The notes beneath the pieces are model-generated. The model was given only the letters and a program-made list of their open reading frames with translations, had not been told where the DNA came from and did no database searches. From Selenomonadaceae bacterium (GTDB taxonomy: Bacteria; Bacillota; Negativicutes; Selenomonadales; Selenomonadaceae), in NCBI GenBank assembly GCA_017535925.1, contig JAFXTD010000041.1, positions 25,174 to 89,173 on the forward strand: DNA of 64,000 nt, written 5' to 3'. The translations under genes were made by a program, and so were the position numbers. Shown here one piece after another: positions 27,070 to 38,304 of this stretch (its first letter is position 1; the number at the start of each line of letters is the position of its first letter).

Positions 27070-30000
27070 TTATTCAGCTTCTGTCTCGTTGTCGACGACG
27101 TTTAATTCGCGATAACGAGCCATGCCCGTGCCCGCAGGTATCAGCTTGCCGATAATGACGTTTTCTTTCAAGCCGATAAGCGGATCAATCTTGCCTTTAA
27201 TCGCCGCGTCCGTGAGGACTCTTGTTGTCTCTTGGAAGCTTGCCGCGCTGAGGAAAGAATCCGTTGCAAGTGAGGCTTTGGTTATTCCGAGAAGAATCGG
27301 TTTGGCGACGGCGGGAGCTCTGTCTTCTTCGATAGCTTTGGTGTTTGCCGCCTCGAAAACATTTATGTCGACGAATTCGCCCGGCAGAAAATCTGTTGAG
27401 CCCGCTTCCTCAATCTTGACTTTGTGCAACATCTGGCGAACCATAACCTCTATATGTTTGTCGTTAATTTCGACGCCCTGTGACTTGTAGACTTTTTGGA
27501 CTTCTTTGACGAGGTAGCGGTGGGTTTCTTTTAGGCCGCAGATGCGCAGGATGTCGTGAGGGTTTTTGGCTCCGTCTGTTAAATTATCGCCGGCATGAAC
27601 GAAGTCGCCGTCTTTTACTCGTGGGGGGATACCGTAGGGGATTATGTAGTCGCGTTTGGTTTGGTTGGCGTCGGCGGGGATAATTGTGACTTGGGTCAAA
27701 TCATTTTTTTCTGATTTTCCGATTTGAACGGTACCGGAGATTTCGGCGATGATGGCGCACATTTTTGGTTTTCGGGCTTCGAAGAGTTCCTCGACCCGGG
27801 GCAAACCTTGGGTGATGTCGCCGCCTGCCACGCCGCCCGTGTGGAACGTGCGCATTGTCAACTGCGTACCGGGCTCTCCTATACTTTGGGCGGCGATTAT
27901 TCCGACTGCCTCGCCTATTTCGACTTCAGTGCGATTTGCCAAATCGACGCCGTAGCATTTTTGGCAAACGCCTTGGGGACTTTTGCACGTCAAAACACTG
28001 CGAATCAAAACTTTTTCACGTTCGGCACAAATGCGTTCGGCTAAGGCTTCGTCAATCGTCGTATTTATCGCGGCGATCAAAGTGCCTTTGGCGTCGAAGA
28101 TATTTTCTGCCAAAACGCGCCCCAAAATTCTGTCTTTCAAGGGCTCGATAATTCCGCTTTTGCCTTCTTTTATGGCCTCGACCTCGATGCCGCGGATGTT
28201 ATTGTTGCGAATGACAAGCTCGGTTATTTCCTCTGCTTCCAAGACCGCTGCCAAGTGCTCGGCAGTCAAAATGGTGCCGGATTTTGCCAACTCCTTGCCG
28301 ACGTATTCTTGAAAGAAGGCCTGCAACAATTTTTCACGTTCCGCGCCTTCCCGCGTGCCAAGTTTAATTCGCTCTGTTCCTTGCCCGCGAAGGCAAACAA
28401 AAGGCGCGTCAACCTCAATCAATTTTTCCAAAGCGGCGTCATCCAAGACAGAATCTTTCGCGATCACAATTTCGCCTTCGGAATTGACAACATCCTCTGC
28501 CGCAACGCGCCCCAAAAGTTTTTCGTTCAAAAGAGCGACGGCGTCACCGGTGTCGGGAGCTAAGGCGGCGCGAATCAAAATCAGATTGACTCGTTGCTCG
28601 TCGCAATCTGCCTCGCGAACAATAACATCTTGAGCAACGTCAACCAAACGGCGCGTCAAATAGCCGCTGTCGGCGGTTCTCAAGGCCGTATCTGCCAAAC
28701 CTTTGCGAGCACCGTGCGAAGAGATAAAATAATCGGAGACGCTCAACCCCTCGCGGAAGTTTGCCGTTATCGGTAAGTCGATTATCTTGCCTGAAGGGTC
28801 TGCCATCAGCCCGCGCATCCCGGCAAGCTGGCGCATTTGCTGTTTGTTCCCGCGTGCCCCGGAGTCGCTCATCATGTAGATCGGATTGAACTCGTCCATG
28901 TTCGCCATCATAGCCTCTGCCACCAAATCAGTTGCCTCGTTCCAAAGTTCCACTACTTTGTTGTAGCGTTCTTTCTCCGTCATTATTCCACGCGTGTAAT
29001 GCCGCTCGACCTTCTTAACTTTCTCTGCCGTTGCTGACAAGATTTCTTTTTTCGCAGGCGGGACGATAACATCTGAAATTGCAACCGTCATGCCGGCAAT
29101 GCAGGCGAAGTGATAGCCGAGCCGCTTTACCGAGTCGATAACCTCCGCCGTCTTTGTCGCGCCGAATTCATTGAAGCAGGCAGCAACCAATTTGCCGAGA
29201 GCTTTCTTGTTCATGACGGAGCCCAAAATCCAGTTGCCGTCCTCTTTATGATAGTAGCGAAGTTCTTGCGGAAGTTTTTCGTTGAAAATCATGCGCCCGA
29301 CCGAAGTCTTGACCATGATAAATTCCTCTTCGGCGTCGAGTTGGTCGATTACGAAATTGGGCAAGCGGTCGATACTATAGCGAACGAAAATTTCCGCTTG
29401 CAAGTCCAAATCTTTTCTGTCGTAAGCCAAAAGTGCTTCTTCTATGCCCGTGAAATATTTGCCCTCGCCTTTGACGGGGCGTTCGGGTTTATCTTTCCGC
29501 AGTTTCGTCAAGTAATACGTTCCCAACACCATGTCTTGCGTCGGTACGATTATCGGCTTGCCGTCTTTGGGCGCGAGGATGTGATTGGCTGCCAACATAA
29601 GCACTCTTGCTTCTGCCTGCGCCTCCGCCGAGAGCGGTAAATGTATTGCCATTTGGTCGCCGTCGAAGTCTGCATTATATGCCGTGCAAGCCAGCGGATG
29701 CAGTTTTAAAGCTCTGCCCTCCGTCAACACCGGCTCGAACGCCTGTATTCCCAAGCGGTGCAAAGTCGGCGCGCGATTCAATAGCACGGGGTGTTCCTTT
29801 ATCACTTCTTCCAACACCGCCCACACTTCCGCCGTTGCTCGTTCCACTTTCTTTTTCGCAGCCTTGATTGTCAAGCCGCTGTCCGCAGAAAGTTTTTTCA
29901 TGACGAAGGGCTTAAACAATTCCAACGCCATTTCTTTTGGCAAGCCGCATTGATGCAATTTGAGTTCGGGGCCGACGACGATAACACTTCGCCCCGAATA

Positions 30001-31014
30001 GTCGACGCGCTTTCCGAGCAGATTTTGGCGGAAACGTCCCTGCTTGCCTTTGAGCATATCGCTTAAAGATTTCAGAGGTCGATTGCCGGGTCCTGCGACG
30101 GGTCTGCCGCGCCTGCCGTTGTCTATCAAGGAGTCAACGGCTTCTTGCAACATGCGCTTTTCATTGCGAACGATAATATCGGGTGCCTTGAGTTTGAGCA
30201 GGCGATTCAAGCGGTTGTTGCGATTAATGACGCGGCGATACAGGTCGTTCAAATCACTTGTTGCAAATCTGCCGCCGTCAAGCTGAACCATCGGGCGCAG
30301 TTCGGGCGGAATTACGGGGATAACCGTCATTATCATCCATTCGGGCTTGTTGCCGCTTCTCAAGAAGGCCTCGACAACTTCAAGGCGACGAATTGCACGA
30401 ATTCTCTTTTGACCGTTGGAAGAATGCAATTCTGCTCTAAGTTCCTCTCTCAAAGCTTCGAGGTCAATGTCGCGCAACAGTTCTTGAATAGCCTCTGCCC
30501 CCATGCCGACTCTGAAAGCATTGCGCCCGTATGTTTCACGGTGCACACGGTATTGACCTTCCGTCAAGAGGTCTTTTTGTTTCAAATCGGTTTCGCCGGG
30601 GTCGAGGACGATATACGAGGCGAAGTAAAGCACTCTTTCCAATGAACGAGGAGACATATCCAAGAGCAACCCCATGCGCGAGGGAATGCCTTTAAAATAC
30701 CAGATATGACTGACGGGAGCGGCAAGTTCGATATGCCCCATGCGTTCGCGTCTGACTTTGGCACGAGTGACTTCGACGCCGCAACGGTCGCAGATGGTGC
30801 CCTTAAAACGAACGCGTTTAAATTTGCCGCAATGACATTCCCAATCGCGAGTGGGGCCGAAGATGCGTTCGCAAAAGAGACCGTCGCGTTCGGGTTTGAG
30901 AGTGCGATAGTTAATGGTTTCGGGCTTTTTGACTTCGCCGTGAGACCATTGGCGGATGGTTTCCGGCGAGGCAAGAGCGATTTGCATAGAGTCGAAAAGA
31001 TTAACGTCAAGCAA
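27070..31014 (-). CDS. rpoC: DNA-directed RNA polymerase beta' subunit
   Basis: 1314 residues. Zinc site [19 protein letters not shown] near the N-terminus, the absolutely conserved active-site [13 protein letters not shown], the bridge-helix region, and the second zinc cluster [13 protein letters not shown] near the C-terminus. It is longer than the ~1200 residues of Bacillus, mainly in the region before the second zinc site, where two GR-x-AE(D/N) modules occur ([31 protein letters not shown]). It follows rpoB by 47 bases containing a heptamer-like stretch and an IS-terminus scar. Co-transcribed with rpoB. Confidence 0.97.
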   Translation of the reverse strand: MLDVNLFDSMQIALASPETIRQWSHGEVKKPETINYRTLKPERDGLFCERIFGPTRDWECHCGKFKRVRFKGTICDRCGVEVTRAKVRRERMGHIELAAPVSHIWYFKGIPSRMGLLLDMSPRSLERVLYFASYIVLDPGETDLKQKDLLTEGQYRVHRETYGRNAFRVGMGAEAIQELLRDIDLEALREELRAELHSSNGQKRIRAIRRLEVVEAFLRSGNKPEWMIMTVIPVIPPELRPMVQLDGGRFATSDLNDLYRRVINRNNRLNRLLKLKAPDIIVRNEKRMLQEAVDSLIDNGRRGRPVAGPGNRPLKSLSDMLKGKQGRFRQNLLGKRVDYSGRSVIVVGPELKLHQCGLPKEMALELFKPFVMKKLSADSGLTIKAAKKKVERATAEVWAVLEEVIKEHPVLLNRAPTLHRLGIQAFEPVLTEGRALKLHPLACTAYNADFDGDQMAIHLPLSAEAQAEARVLMLAANHILAPKDGKPIIVPTQDMVLGTYYLTKLRKDKPERPVKGEGKYFTGIEEALLAYDRKDLDLQAEIFVRYSIDRLPNFVIDQLDAEEEFIMVKTSVGRMIFNEKLPQELRYYHKEDGNWILGSVMNKKALGKLVAACFNEFGATKTAEVIDSVKRLGYHFACIAGMTVAISDVIVPPAKKEILSATAEKVKKVERHYTRGIMTEKERYNKVVELWNEATDLVAEAMMANMDEFNPIYMMSDSGARGNKQQMRQLAGMRGLMADPSGKIIDLPITANFREGLSVSDYFISSHGARKGLADTALRTADSGYLTRRLVDVAQDVIVREADCDEQRVNLILIRAALAPDTGDAVALLNEKLLGRVAAEDVVNSEGEIVIAKDSVLDDAALEKLIEVDAPFVCLRGQGTERIKLGTREGAEREKLLQAFFQEYVGKELAKSGTILTAEHLAAVLEAEEITELVIRNNNIRGIEVEAIKEGKSGIIEPLKDRILGRVLAENIFDAKGTLIAAINTTIDEALAERICAEREKVLIRSVLTCKSPQGVCQKCYGVDLANRTEVEIGEAVGIIAAQSIGEPGTQLTMRTFHTGGVAGGDITQGLPRVEELFEARKPKMCAIIAEISGTVQIGKSEKNDLTQVTIIPADANQTKRDYIIPYGIPPRVKDGDFVHAGDNLTDGAKNPHDILRICGLKETHRYLVKEVQKVYKSQGVEINDKHIEVMVRQMLHKVKIEEAGSTDFLPGEFVDINVFEAANTKAIEEDRAPAVAKPILLGITKASLATDSFLSAASFQETTRVLTDAAIKGKIDPLIGLKENVIIGKLIPAGTGMARYRELNVVDNETEAE

Positions 31015-31025
31015 GAAAAACCCTC

Positions 31026-31064
31026 CTTAGGTGTCAGGTTTCAGGGGTCAGCCAACAGCCCCTA
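31026..31064. repeat. Repeat and IS-terminus scar between rpoB and rpoC
   Basis: GTGTCAGGTTTCAGGGGTCA (heptamer style) followed by CCAACAGCCCCTA, which matches the terminus of the mini-elements (ACCAACAGCCCCTA). The rpoB stop codon TAG (31062-31064) is formed by the last bases of that match. Confidence 0.55.
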
Positions 31065-34000
31065 GTCAACAACGTCATCGGCAATGATATCGTGGTCGGC
31101 GAAGTTGCCGATATCGACGCCCAAATCGTTCGCCTTCTTTTTGAGAGCGGAATCGTCGTCGTCGTCGTCGTCATGAATAACAATTTCTTTGGAATCGCGG
31201 GAGAGGACGCGAATATCAAGACCGATAGATTGCAATTCTTTAATGAGAACTTTGAAAGATTCGGGAACGCCGGGAGTAGGAATGTTTTGACCTTTGACAA
31301 TGGCTTCGTAAGCTTTGACGCGACCTTGAACGTCGTCGGATTTGACGGTAAGAATTTCTTGCAAGGTGAAAGCCGCGCCGTAAGCTTCGAGAGCCCAAAC
31401 TTCCATTTCGCCGAAACGCTGACCGCCGAATTGAGCTTTACCGCCGAGGGGTTGTTGAGTGACGAGAGAGTAAGGCCCCGTGGAGCGGGCATGAATTTTA
31501 TCGTCGACGAGGTGATGAAGTTTCAGCATGTAGACGCAACCGACAGTGACGCGATTTTCAAAAGGCAAGCCGGTTCTGCCGTCGAAGAGAATGGTTTTGC
31601 CGTCGGAGTCGAGACCGGCAAGAGCAATGGTGGCGGCGATATCTTGGTCACGGGCACCGTCGAAAACGGGAGTGGCAATGTTTACACCTGCGTCGGAGGG
31701 GACCGGCAAGCCGAAGTTGTCAACGTCGAAGCCGAAAGCTTTAAGGTCGCGGGCGATATTTTTATCGTGAGATTTAATTTTCATGCCGATTTGCCTGCAA
31801 GCAAAGCCGAGGTGAGTTTCGAGAACTTGACCGATATTCATACGTGAAGGGACGCCGAGCGGATTAAGAACGATGTCAACGGGAGTGCCGTCGGGCAGGA
31901 AAGGCATATCTTCTTGCCTGCGAATATCGGAGACGACGCCCTTGTTGCCATGCCGCCCCGACATTTTATCGCCGACGGAAATTTTACGTTTTTGAGCAAT
32001 GTAGACGCGGACTTGCTTATTGACGCCGGGAGCCATTTCGTCGTTAGAATCGCGAGTGAAGACATTGACGGCGACGACCTTACCTGCCTCGCCGTGTGGG
32101 ACGCGCAAGGAGGTATCGCGTACTTCTCTTGCCTTTTCACCGAAGATGGCGCGCAGGAGGCGTTCTTCGGCAGTGAGTTCGGTTTCGCCCTTAGGAGTGA
32201 CTTTGCCGACAAGGATATCGCCTGTTCTGACGTCCGCGCCGATAGAGATGATACCGTCAGCGTCGAGGTGAGTAAGGGAATCTTCCGCAACGTTTGGAAT
32301 ATCGCGAGTGACTTCTTCCGGCCCGAGCTTAGTATCGCGAGCATCGCACTGATATTCCTCAATATGAATCGAAGTATAAATATCCCTTTTAATCAAATTC
32401 TCCGACAGCAGAATCGCGTCCTCGTAATTGTAGCCCTCCCATGGCATATAAGCAACAATAATATTATAACCAAGCGCGAGTTCACCGTAGGAGGTTGCGG
32501 GACCGTCGGCGATAGGCTGACGTGCCGAAACATGTTCGCCTTCCTCGACGATAGGAATTTGATTAATGCAAGTGCCCTGATTGGAGCGGACGAATTTTTG
32601 AAGATGATAGATGTCGAATTTATCTTTAGTGGAGTTGACGAATTGGTCGTCGACTTTGATTTTGATTGTTTCGGCGTCGACTTGCTCGACAACGCCGGGA
32701 CGTTTGGCAAGAATCATAACGCCCGAATCGCAAGCGGCTTTGAATTCCATGCCCGTGCCGACAAGAGGAGCTTGAGTTTTGAGAAGCGGTACGGCTTGGC
32801 GTTGCATATTGGCACCCATGAGCGCGCGGTTGGCGTCGTCGTTTTCGAGGAAGGGAATCATTGCGGTGGCGATTGAAACAACTTGTTTTGGCGAAACGTC
32901 CATGTAGTCGACATCTTCGCGGCGGACTTTGGTCGTTTCCTCTGCGCGGCGGGCAGTGACACGTTCATTGACAAACCGGTCGTTTTCGTCGAGGGGTTCG
33001 TTGGCTTGAGCAATGATAAGCGATTCTTCCTCGTCGGCGGTCATGTATCTGACTTCATTGGTGACGCGCTGATTTTCCTTGTCGACTTTACGATAAGGCG
33101 TTTCCATGAAGCCGTATTGATTGACGCGAGCATAATTGGACAAGGAACCGATTAAGCCGATATTGGGACCTTCAGGCGTTTCAATGGGGCACATTCTTCC
33201 GTAGTGAGAATTATGAACGTCACGGACTTCAAAGCCTGCACGTTCTCTGGATAAGCCGCCGGGACCGAGAGCAGAGAGACGGCGTTTATGAGTGAGTTCG
33301 GAAAGAGGATTGTGTTGATCCATGAACTGCGACAACTGCGAGGAGCCGAAAAATTCCTTAATGGCAGCGACGACGGGTCGAATGTTAATCAAATTCTGCG
33401 GGGTAACAATTTCGGCGTCTTGAGTGGTCATGCGTTCTTTGACGACGCGTTCCATGCGAGCCATGCCGATACGAAATTGATTTTGAAGGAGTTCACCGAC
33501 GGAACGCACACGCCGATTGCCCAGATGGTCAATGTCGTCGGGGAGCCCCGAATCACTCATAAGTGAGAAAAGATAATTAATGGAAGAAACGATATCGGCG
33601 ACGCAAATGGTGCGGTTATCGCGAATGGAAAGAGTGGTTGCACAAAGCATCGTATAAGAGCCGCTTTCGGTTTTGATTCTGATTTTTATGGGATGAGTAT
33701 ATCCTCGACGGAGTTTATTGGCGGCGGCTTTGAAGATTTCCTCCTCGCGTTCTTCGGGAATTTTATCCAGAGTGGCTTCGGTGATAACTTCATTGGCAGG
33801 GATTAGAAGTTCGCCGTTTTCGGGGTCGCGAATATCTTCTGTGACAATATCACCCAACAAAAGATTGCGCCAACCGATAAAGTTTTGAATTTCGTTTTCG
33901 TCGTCGATAGCGTCGAGCATGGCTTGAGTGACGACTTCATTTGCGGGAATTAAAACTTCGCCCGTTTCCAAGCTGAATAAATCTTCGGCAAGGACACGAC

Positions 34001-35132
34001 CGAGCAGGCGGCGTTTCCAACCGAGTTTCTTTGTAATTTTATAACGACCTACAGCCGCAAGGTCATAACGGCGCGGGTCAAAGAATTGCGAATGCAAAAG
34101 AGAGGCGGCGTTGTCTGCAGAAGGCGGTTCGCCCGGACGAAGACGATTGTAAATGCCGATAAGAGCCTTTTCCTTATTGTCTTCCTTATTGAGGCGGTCG
34201 AGGTCGAGCATGTCAACAAGAGCCTTGTAGCCGGCAATCAAAGAATTTTTGTCGTCGAGGGCGGCGAAAATATCGAGAAGATATTTATAATTTGAAAGCA
34301 GGTCGTTCTTATCGTCGAATTCTTTGTAAGCCGCCATCAAAGCATCGAAAGTTTCCTCCGTGCGGGAGCCTTCGCGCTTGAGGTAGCCGATTGTCAAGGT
34401 GTTGCGTGCGTCGGTGCCGTTTTCTTCGTCGCGTGCCAAAAAGTCAATGAGTTGAGCGGAAGTTTTTTCGTCGTGGAGTTTGGCAGCGATAAAAAATTTT
34501 ACGTCGAAGAGTTCGAGGATTTGTTCGTTGGTTTCAAAGTCGAGGGCGCGCAGAAAATAAGTCACGGGCATTTTGCGAGTGCGGTCAATGCGGACGCTTA
34601 TCGCCGATGAAGAATCCGTTTCAAGCTCAATCCAAGCTCCGCGATTCGGAATGACTGTTGCGTTGTAAATGTTTTTTCCTGTTTGGTCAATAGTTTTGTC
34701 GTAATACGCGCCGGGACTTCTTACGAGCTGCGAAACGATTACGCGTTCCGCTCCGTTTATGATAAAAGTACCGGTTTGTGTCATAATCGGGAAGTCGCCC
34801 ATAAAGACTTCCTGCACTTTGACATCGCCCTTGATTTTGTTATGAAGCCTCACTTTCACGCGGACGGGAGCGGCGTAAGTGCCGTCGCGTTTCTTGCATT
34901 CTTCCAGCGTGTACTTGCATTCGCCGAAGGTGGGCTCTCCGAAAAACAATTCCAGATTACCCGAAAAGTCAGATATCGGCGAAATATCTTTGAAAATTTC
35001 CTGCAGTCCTTCTTTCTTAAACCAATCGTAGGAGTTGCGCTGGATGTCCAAGAGATGCGGCATCTCCATGACTTCCTTAATTCTTGCGTAGCTGTACCGT
35101 GTTCTTTTGCCGACTTGAACAGGATTAAACAT
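31062..35132 (-). CDS. rpoB: DNA-directed RNA polymerase beta subunit, enlarged
   Basis: 1356 residues, versus about 1190 in Bacillus. Rifampicin-region sequence [22 protein letters not shown] is standard, as are GYNFEDA-type [12 protein letters not shown] and [10 protein letters not shown]. Extra mass is in two places: a helical insertion of roughly 90 residues before [12 protein letters not shown], and a tandem duplication ([40 protein letters not shown]) where Bacillus has one module. The C-terminus has a run of seven aspartates. I start at ATG 35132 ([18 protein letters not shown]) rather than the GTG 12 bases upstream, which sits on the Shine-Dalgarno. Its stop codon lies in a repeat scar. 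rplJ and rplL are not upstream. Confidence 0.96.
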   Translation of the reverse strand: MFNPVQVGKRTRYSYARIKEVMEMPHLLDIQRNSYDWFKKEGLQEIFKDISPISDFSGNLELFFGEPTFGECKYTLEECKKRDGTYAAPVRVKVRLHNKIKGDVKVQEVFMGDFPIMTQTGTFIINGAERVIVSQLVRSPGAYYDKTIDQTGKNIYNATVIPNRGAWIELETDSSSAISVRIDRTRKMPVTYFLRALDFETNEQILELFDVKFFIAAKLHDEKTSAQLIDFLARDEENGTDARNTLTIGYLKREGSRTEETFDALMAAYKEFDDKNDLLSNYKYLLDIFAALDDKNSLIAGYKALVDMLDLDRLNKEDNKEKALIGIYNRLRPGEPPSADNAASLLHSQFFDPRRYDLAAVGRYKITKKLGWKRRLLGRVLAEDLFSLETGEVLIPANEVVTQAMLDAIDDENEIQNFIGWRNLLLGDIVTEDIRDPENGELLIPANEVITEATLDKIPEEREEEIFKAAANKLRRGYTHPIKIRIKTESGSYTMLCATTLSIRDNRTICVADIVSSINYLFSLMSDSGLPDDIDHLGNRRVRSVGELLQNQFRIGMARMERVVKERMTTQDAEIVTPQNLINIRPVVAAIKEFFGSSQLSQFMDQHNPLSELTHKRRLSALGPGGLSRERAGFEVRDVHNSHYGRMCPIETPEGPNIGLIGSLSNYARVNQYGFMETPYRKVDKENQRVTNEVRYMTADEEESLIIAQANEPLDENDRFVNERVTARRAEETTKVRREDVDYMDVSPKQVVSIATAMIPFLENDDANRALMGANMQRQAVPLLKTQAPLVGTGMEFKAACDSGVMILAKRPGVVEQVDAETIKIKVDDQFVNSTKDKFDIYHLQKFVRSNQGTCINQIPIVEEGEHVSARQPIADGPATSYGELALGYNIIVAYMPWEGYNYEDAILLSENLIKRDIYTSIHIEEYQCDARDTKLGPEEVTRDIPNVAEDSLTHLDADGIISIGADVRTGDILVGKVTPKGETELTAEERLLRAIFGEKAREVRDTSLRVPHGEAGKVVAVNVFTRDSNDEMAPGVNKQVRVYIAQKRKISVGDKMSGRHGNKGVVSDIRRQEDMPFLPDGTPVDIVLNPLGVPSRMNIGQVLETHLGFACRQIGMKIKSHDKNIARDLKAFGFDVDNFGLPVPSDAGVNIATPVFDGARDQDIAATIALAGLDSDGKTILFDGRTGLPFENRVTVGCVYMLKLHHLVDDKIHARSTGPYSLVTQQPLGGKAQFGGQRFGEMEVWALEAYGAAFTLQEILTVKSDDVQGRVKAYEAIVKGQNIPTPGVPESFKVLIKELQSIGLDIRVLSRDSKEIVIHDDDDDDDSALKKKANDLGVDIGNFADHDIIADDVVD

Positions 35133-35151
35133 TAAAGCCGTCACTCCTTTT

Positions 35152-35236
35152 CAATTAGGAACTGGTAAATAGGAACAAGGAACAAGTAGGGATTAGTGAA
35201 CTAGTTCCCAGTTCCTACTTCCTAGTTCCTAATTAA
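35152..35236. repeat. Opposed heptamer-like repeats in the rpoB leader
   Basis: AATTAGGAACTGGTAAATAG and GGAACAAGGAACAAG on one side, CAGTTCCTACTTCCTAG and TTCCTAATTAATTAA on the other, able to fold into a long hairpin in the 5' leader of the rpoB mRNA between the promoter (35324-35352) and the start codon. Confidence 0.7.
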
Positions 35237-35323
35237 TTAAAGCGCGGCGTAACCTCAGGGAAATGCCAATCGGACACGACGCGCATAAAGTTTCTCCATC
35301 TTATTGTCAATCAGTAGCTTTGT

Positions 35324-35352
35324 ATTTTATCTTTAAAGTTTTTTCCTGTCAA
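35324..35352 (-). promoter_or_regulatory. sigma-70 promoter of rpoBC
   Basis: Minus strand: consensus TTGACA (35347-35352), 17-bp spacer, TAAAAT (35324-35329). The -35 box overlaps the stop codon of the upstream AGCS gene. A second TTGACA (minus strand) lies at about 35305-35310. Confidence 0.8.
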
Positions 35353-36800
35353 GCTTTTTTATCGTCAACTCCCCACGCGTGCAAGCCTTCCTTTTCGGGC
35401 ATGATTTTCGGGTCAAAGACGGGCTCCTCGACGCCACGATTTTTTTGAGCAACGTAATCGTCAAGCGCGATAAAAGAATATTTGCAAAGGCGGGCAATGG
35501 CGTAAAGGTTCGTTATGCAAAGAAAACCCATAAACAAATCCGCGCTGTCCCAAACCAAACTCAACTCCGCGAAACTTCCGAACAAGACCATGCCGACAAC
35601 TCCAATGCGGAAAAAATTCATTGCGTGACGTGCAACCGAACTGGGCAAAAATCCCGACTCGTCACCTTCAAAGAAAGCGATATTGACTTCGCCGTAAAAA
35701 TAGTTGCCGACGATTGAGCTGAAGGCAAAAAGAAAAACTATCACTGCCAAGACGGAAGGCGCATAACTTCCGTAGACACTTGCCAAAGATTGTTGAACGA
35801 GTGAGACGCCCGTCAATTCTCCGCCGATTGAATATTCGCCCGTCAACAAAACAGAAAACGCCGTCGCCGAGCAAACAAACCAAGTATCGACATAGACGCC
35901 GAACGATTGAATCAGACCTTGCCGCGCAGGGTGTTTGCCGCTGGCAGTAGCCGCCGCATTCGGAACGGAACCTTCGCCTGCCTCATTGGAAAATAATCCG
36001 CGACGAACGCCCGTCATGAAGACTGCACCGAAGCCGCCGCCGACCGCCGCTTGAGGCTCGAAGGCGTCATGAATTATCAGCGCGAACATAGCCGGCACTT
36101 GGTCAATGTGCATGACGACGATTATCAGTGCGCTCAAAAGATAAATGCCTGCCATCGAAGGCACGAGCATTTCCGCGAACTTTGCAATTCGTGTCACGCC
36201 GCCGAAAATTACAAGAGCCGTCAAAGCCGCCACAGTGACAGCCGTTATTGCATGGTTGATTCCGAAAGCCGTTTCGACCGCGCCGACGATTGTGTTTGCT
36301 TGAACGGAAACATAAATCCAGCCGAAGGTCACGGAAATTAAAATCGCGAAAAGTTTTGCCAAGCCCGACATGTGAAGAGCGTTTTTCATGTAGTAAGCGG
36401 GGCCGCCGAAAAATGCTCCGTCACCTCTGGGCAACTTGTAAATCTGCGCGAGGGTGCTCTCGACGAAACCGGTTGCGCAACCGATAAACGCAATGAGCCA
36501 CATCCAAAAGACCGCGCCGGGTCCTCCGGTTACAATCGCAATGGCAACGCCCGCAATGTTGCCGACACCGACACGTGAAGCCGTCGACACGCAAAAAGCT
36601 TGAAAGCCGCTGATTTCTTTGCCGCTGGTTTTTTGTCCCGCGCTCCCGAAAATTAATTTGAACATCTCTCCGACAAGCCGAAGCTGTACAAATTTCGTTC
36701 GCAACGTGAAGACAATCCCAGACCCGATAAGCGCGATAATGATTACATACGTCCACAGGAACGAATTTATCTCGTTAATCACGCCGTGCAATAATTCCAT
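35349..36800 (-). CDS. AGCS-family sodium:alanine/glycine symporter
   Basis: 483 residues, integral membrane protein with about ten helices. Family motifs: FLWTYVIIIALIGSGIVFTL, FCVSTASRVGVGNIAGVAIA (the substrate/Na+ region), GGPGAVFWMW, GFVESTLAQIYK, GPAYYM and FSNEAGEGSVPNAAA. It imports small neutral amino acids with sodium across the inner membrane. ATG 36800 has GGGAGGAG upstream and its own promoter. It precedes rpoB, and the rpoB promoter starts within its stop codon. Confidence 0.93.
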   Translation of the reverse strand: MELLHGVINEINSFLWTYVIIIALIGSGIVFTLRTKFVQLRLVGEMFKLIFGSAGQKTSGKEISGFQAFCVSTASRVGVGNIAGVAIAIVTGGPGAVFWMWLIAFIGCATGFVESTLAQIYKLPRGDGAFFGGPAYYMKNALHMSGLAKLFAILISVTFGWIYVSVQANTIVGAVETAFGINHAITAVTVAALTALVIFGGVTRIAKFAEMLVPSMAGIYLLSALIIVVMHIDQVPAMFALIIHDAFEPQAAVGGGFGAVFMTGVRRGLFSNEAGEGSVPNAAATASGKHPARQGLIQSFGVYVDTWFVCSATAFSVLLTGEYSIGGELTGVSLVQQSLASVYGSYAPSVLAVIVFLFAFSSIVGNYFYGEVNIAFFEGDESGFLPSSVARHAMNFFRIGVVGMVLFGSFAELSLVWDSADLFMGFLCITNLYAIARLCKYSFIALDDYVAQKNRGVEEPVFDPKIMPEKEGLHAWGVDDKKA

Positions 36801-36829
36801 AAAATCTCCTCCCGCAATTTGATATGGAA

Positions 36830-36858
36830 ATTATAGCATAATTATCATTGGCGTTAAA
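36830..36858 (-). promoter_or_regulatory. sigma-70 promoter of the AGCS symporter gene
   Basis: Minus strand: TTTAAC (36853-36858), 17-bp spacer, TATAAT (36830-36835). The spacer contains TGATAATTAT, half of a Fur-type palindrome, but the other half does not match. Confidence 0.7.
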
Positions 36859-36870
36859 GCGGAATTTCGA

Positions 36871-36899
36871 TTGACTTTCAAGCGGCGGCATGTTACACT
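36871..36899 (+). promoter_or_regulatory. sigma-70 promoter of tRNA-Arg
   Basis: TTGACT (36871-36876), 17-bp spacer, TACACT (36894-36899), 11 bases before the mature tRNA 5' end. Confidence 0.75.
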
Positions 36900-36910
36900 G
36901 CAAAAAATAT

Positions 36911-36987
36911 GCGGTTGTAGCTCAGCAGGATAGAGCAGCTGCCTCCTAAGCAGCAGGTCGCGCGTTCGAATCGCGCCAATCGCACCA
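36911..36987 (+). tRNA. tRNA-Arg (anticodon CCU)
   Basis: 77 nt including an encoded CCA. Acceptor GCGGTTG pairs with CAATCGC (one G-T), D arm GCTC..GAGC, anticodon stem GCTGC/GCAGC with loop CTCCTAA (anticodon CCT), T arm CGCGTTCGAATCGCG. Reads AGG codons. Confidence 0.93.
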
Positions 36988-37042
36988 TAATTCGTAACAA
37001 ATAATTGTAATCAGAGAGCAGGAATAGCGATGAAAAAAAATT

Positions 37043-37072
37043 AAGCTCTTCGCAAATGTGAAGGGCTTTTGT
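37043..37072 (+). terminator. Terminator after tRNA-Arg
   Basis: AGCTCTTC and GAAGGGCT (one G-T pair) around a GCAAATGT loop, followed by TTTTGTT. Confidence 0.6.
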
Positions 37073-37095
37073 TATATGGGGAGAGGAGAATTTTT

Positions 37096-38241
37096 ATGTT
37101 ATGGGGGAAAGTTTTGTTTAGCTTTGCAATAATTTTAACGGCAGTGATTACCGCAGCCTGCGTGTCTTCTTCTGCGAAAAATATTTCCGCGTCGCAAAAA
37201 TCGGATACACCTTTGCCGGAAGAAATCATTCAACAGAATCATAAAATCCCGGGCGAGGCAGAAATTTATTTGGCAGGCGGATGTTTTTGGGGCACGGAAT
37301 TTTTAATGCGCAATGTCGCCGGTGTCACGAGCGTCGAAGTCGGCTACTCAAACGGCTCGACACGCAATCCCACCTATCGCCAAGTCTGCAAAGGTTCGGG
37401 GCATGCGGAATCGGCGCACGTCATTTACAACAAAAGCGTAATTTCTTTGCCGAAGCTTTTAAAAATTTATTATAAATCGATTGACCCGACGCGTGTGAAT
37501 AATCAGGACAATGACGTGGGAATTAATTATCGCACGGGAATTTATTTCAGCGACCCCGCCGACGAAGCGATAATTAAAGAGTCGTTGCTTGAGTTGCAAA
37601 GCAAGTACAAAAAGGATATTGTCGTCGAGTGCATGCCGATTAAAAATTTTTATCGCGCCGAAGAAAATCATCAAGAGTATTTGATTAAAAATCCGAACGG
37701 CTATTGTCACGTGGCGCATGCCGTAATCGATGAGCAATCGAAAGAAAAGGCGGCTAATGAATTCAAAGACAAAAATTTTTCGCGCGACAGAGTTTACGGC
37801 AAGCCCGACAAAGAGGTTTTGAAAAAGTTAAGCGGTCTTCAGCGTGCAGTGACTCAAGACGGCGCGACGGAACCTCCTTTCAAAAACGAGTACGACGAGG
37901 AATTTCGCGAGGGCATTTACGTTGACGTGACGAACGGGCAACCGCTCTTTGTGTCGAAAGATAAATTTGAATCGAATTGCGGCTGGCCTTCCTTCTCAAA
38001 ACCGATTGACAAAAATTTTATCGAGGAACGCAAAGATTTATCGTTCGGCATGGACAGAACGGAAGTTCGGGCTAAGGCAAGCGGCTCACATTTGGGTCAC
38101 GTCTTCGAAGACGAACCTTCCGGAAAAAGCAAGATAAGATATTGCATCAACAGCGCGGCTCTCCGATTTATTCCTCGTGAAAAAATGGCGGAAGAAGGCT
38201 ACGGCGACTGGCTTGATTTGTTTACAGCTAAAAAGGATTGA
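37096..38241 (+). CDS. msrAB: peptide methionine sulfoxide reductase MsrA/MsrB fusion, lipoprotein
   Basis: 381 residues. A lipoprotein signal ends at about residue 22 (ITAACVSS). The MsrA domain has the catalytic GCFWGTEF and VGYSNG; the MsrB domain has NCGWPSFSKP, GSHLGHVFED and RYCINSAALRF with the catalytic cysteine. The zinc CxxC pair of many MsrB proteins is missing (NGQPLF instead of CGQPLF), a known variant. Fused, anchored MsrAB repairs both R and S sulfoxides of methionine in exported proteins. I start at ATG 37096, with GAGGAG eight bases upstream, instead of an upstream in-frame start at 37069 inside the tRNA terminator. Confidence 0.94.
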   Translation: MLWGKVLFSFAIILTAVITAACVSSSAKNISASQKSDTPLPEEIIQQNHKIPGEAEIYLAGGCFWGTEFLMRNVAGVTSVEVGYSNGSTRNPTYRQVCKGSGHAESAHVIYNKSVISLPKLLKIYYKSIDPTRVNNQDNDVGINYRTGIYFSDPADEAIIKESLLELQSKYKKDIVVECMPIKNFYRAEENHQEYLIKNPNGYCHVAHAVIDEQSKEKAANEFKDKNFSRDRVYGKPDKEVLKKLSGLQRAVTQDGATEPPFKNEYDEEFREGIYVDVTNGQPLFVSKDKFESNCGWPSFSKPIDKNFIEERKDLSFGMDRTEVRAKASGSHLGHVFEDEPSGKSKIRYCINSAALRFIPREKMAEEGYGDWLDLFTAKKD

Positions 38242-38266
38242 ATCTGAAAATTTTTTGTAGTATATT
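38238..38266 (+). promoter_or_regulatory. sigma-70 promoter of cdaA-cdaR
   Basis: TTGAAT (38238-38243), 17-bp spacer, TATATT (38261-38266); the -35 overlaps the msrAB stop. Confidence 0.65.
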
Positions 38267-38304
38267 GTTGCAGGCAAAAATTTTTTTCAAGGAGAGTGTT
38301 GCCT

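Noticed and set aside
36830..36858. Second Fur box before the AGCS gene
   Set aside because: Only the left half TGATAAT matches; the right half does not, unlike the perfect palindrome at 40135.
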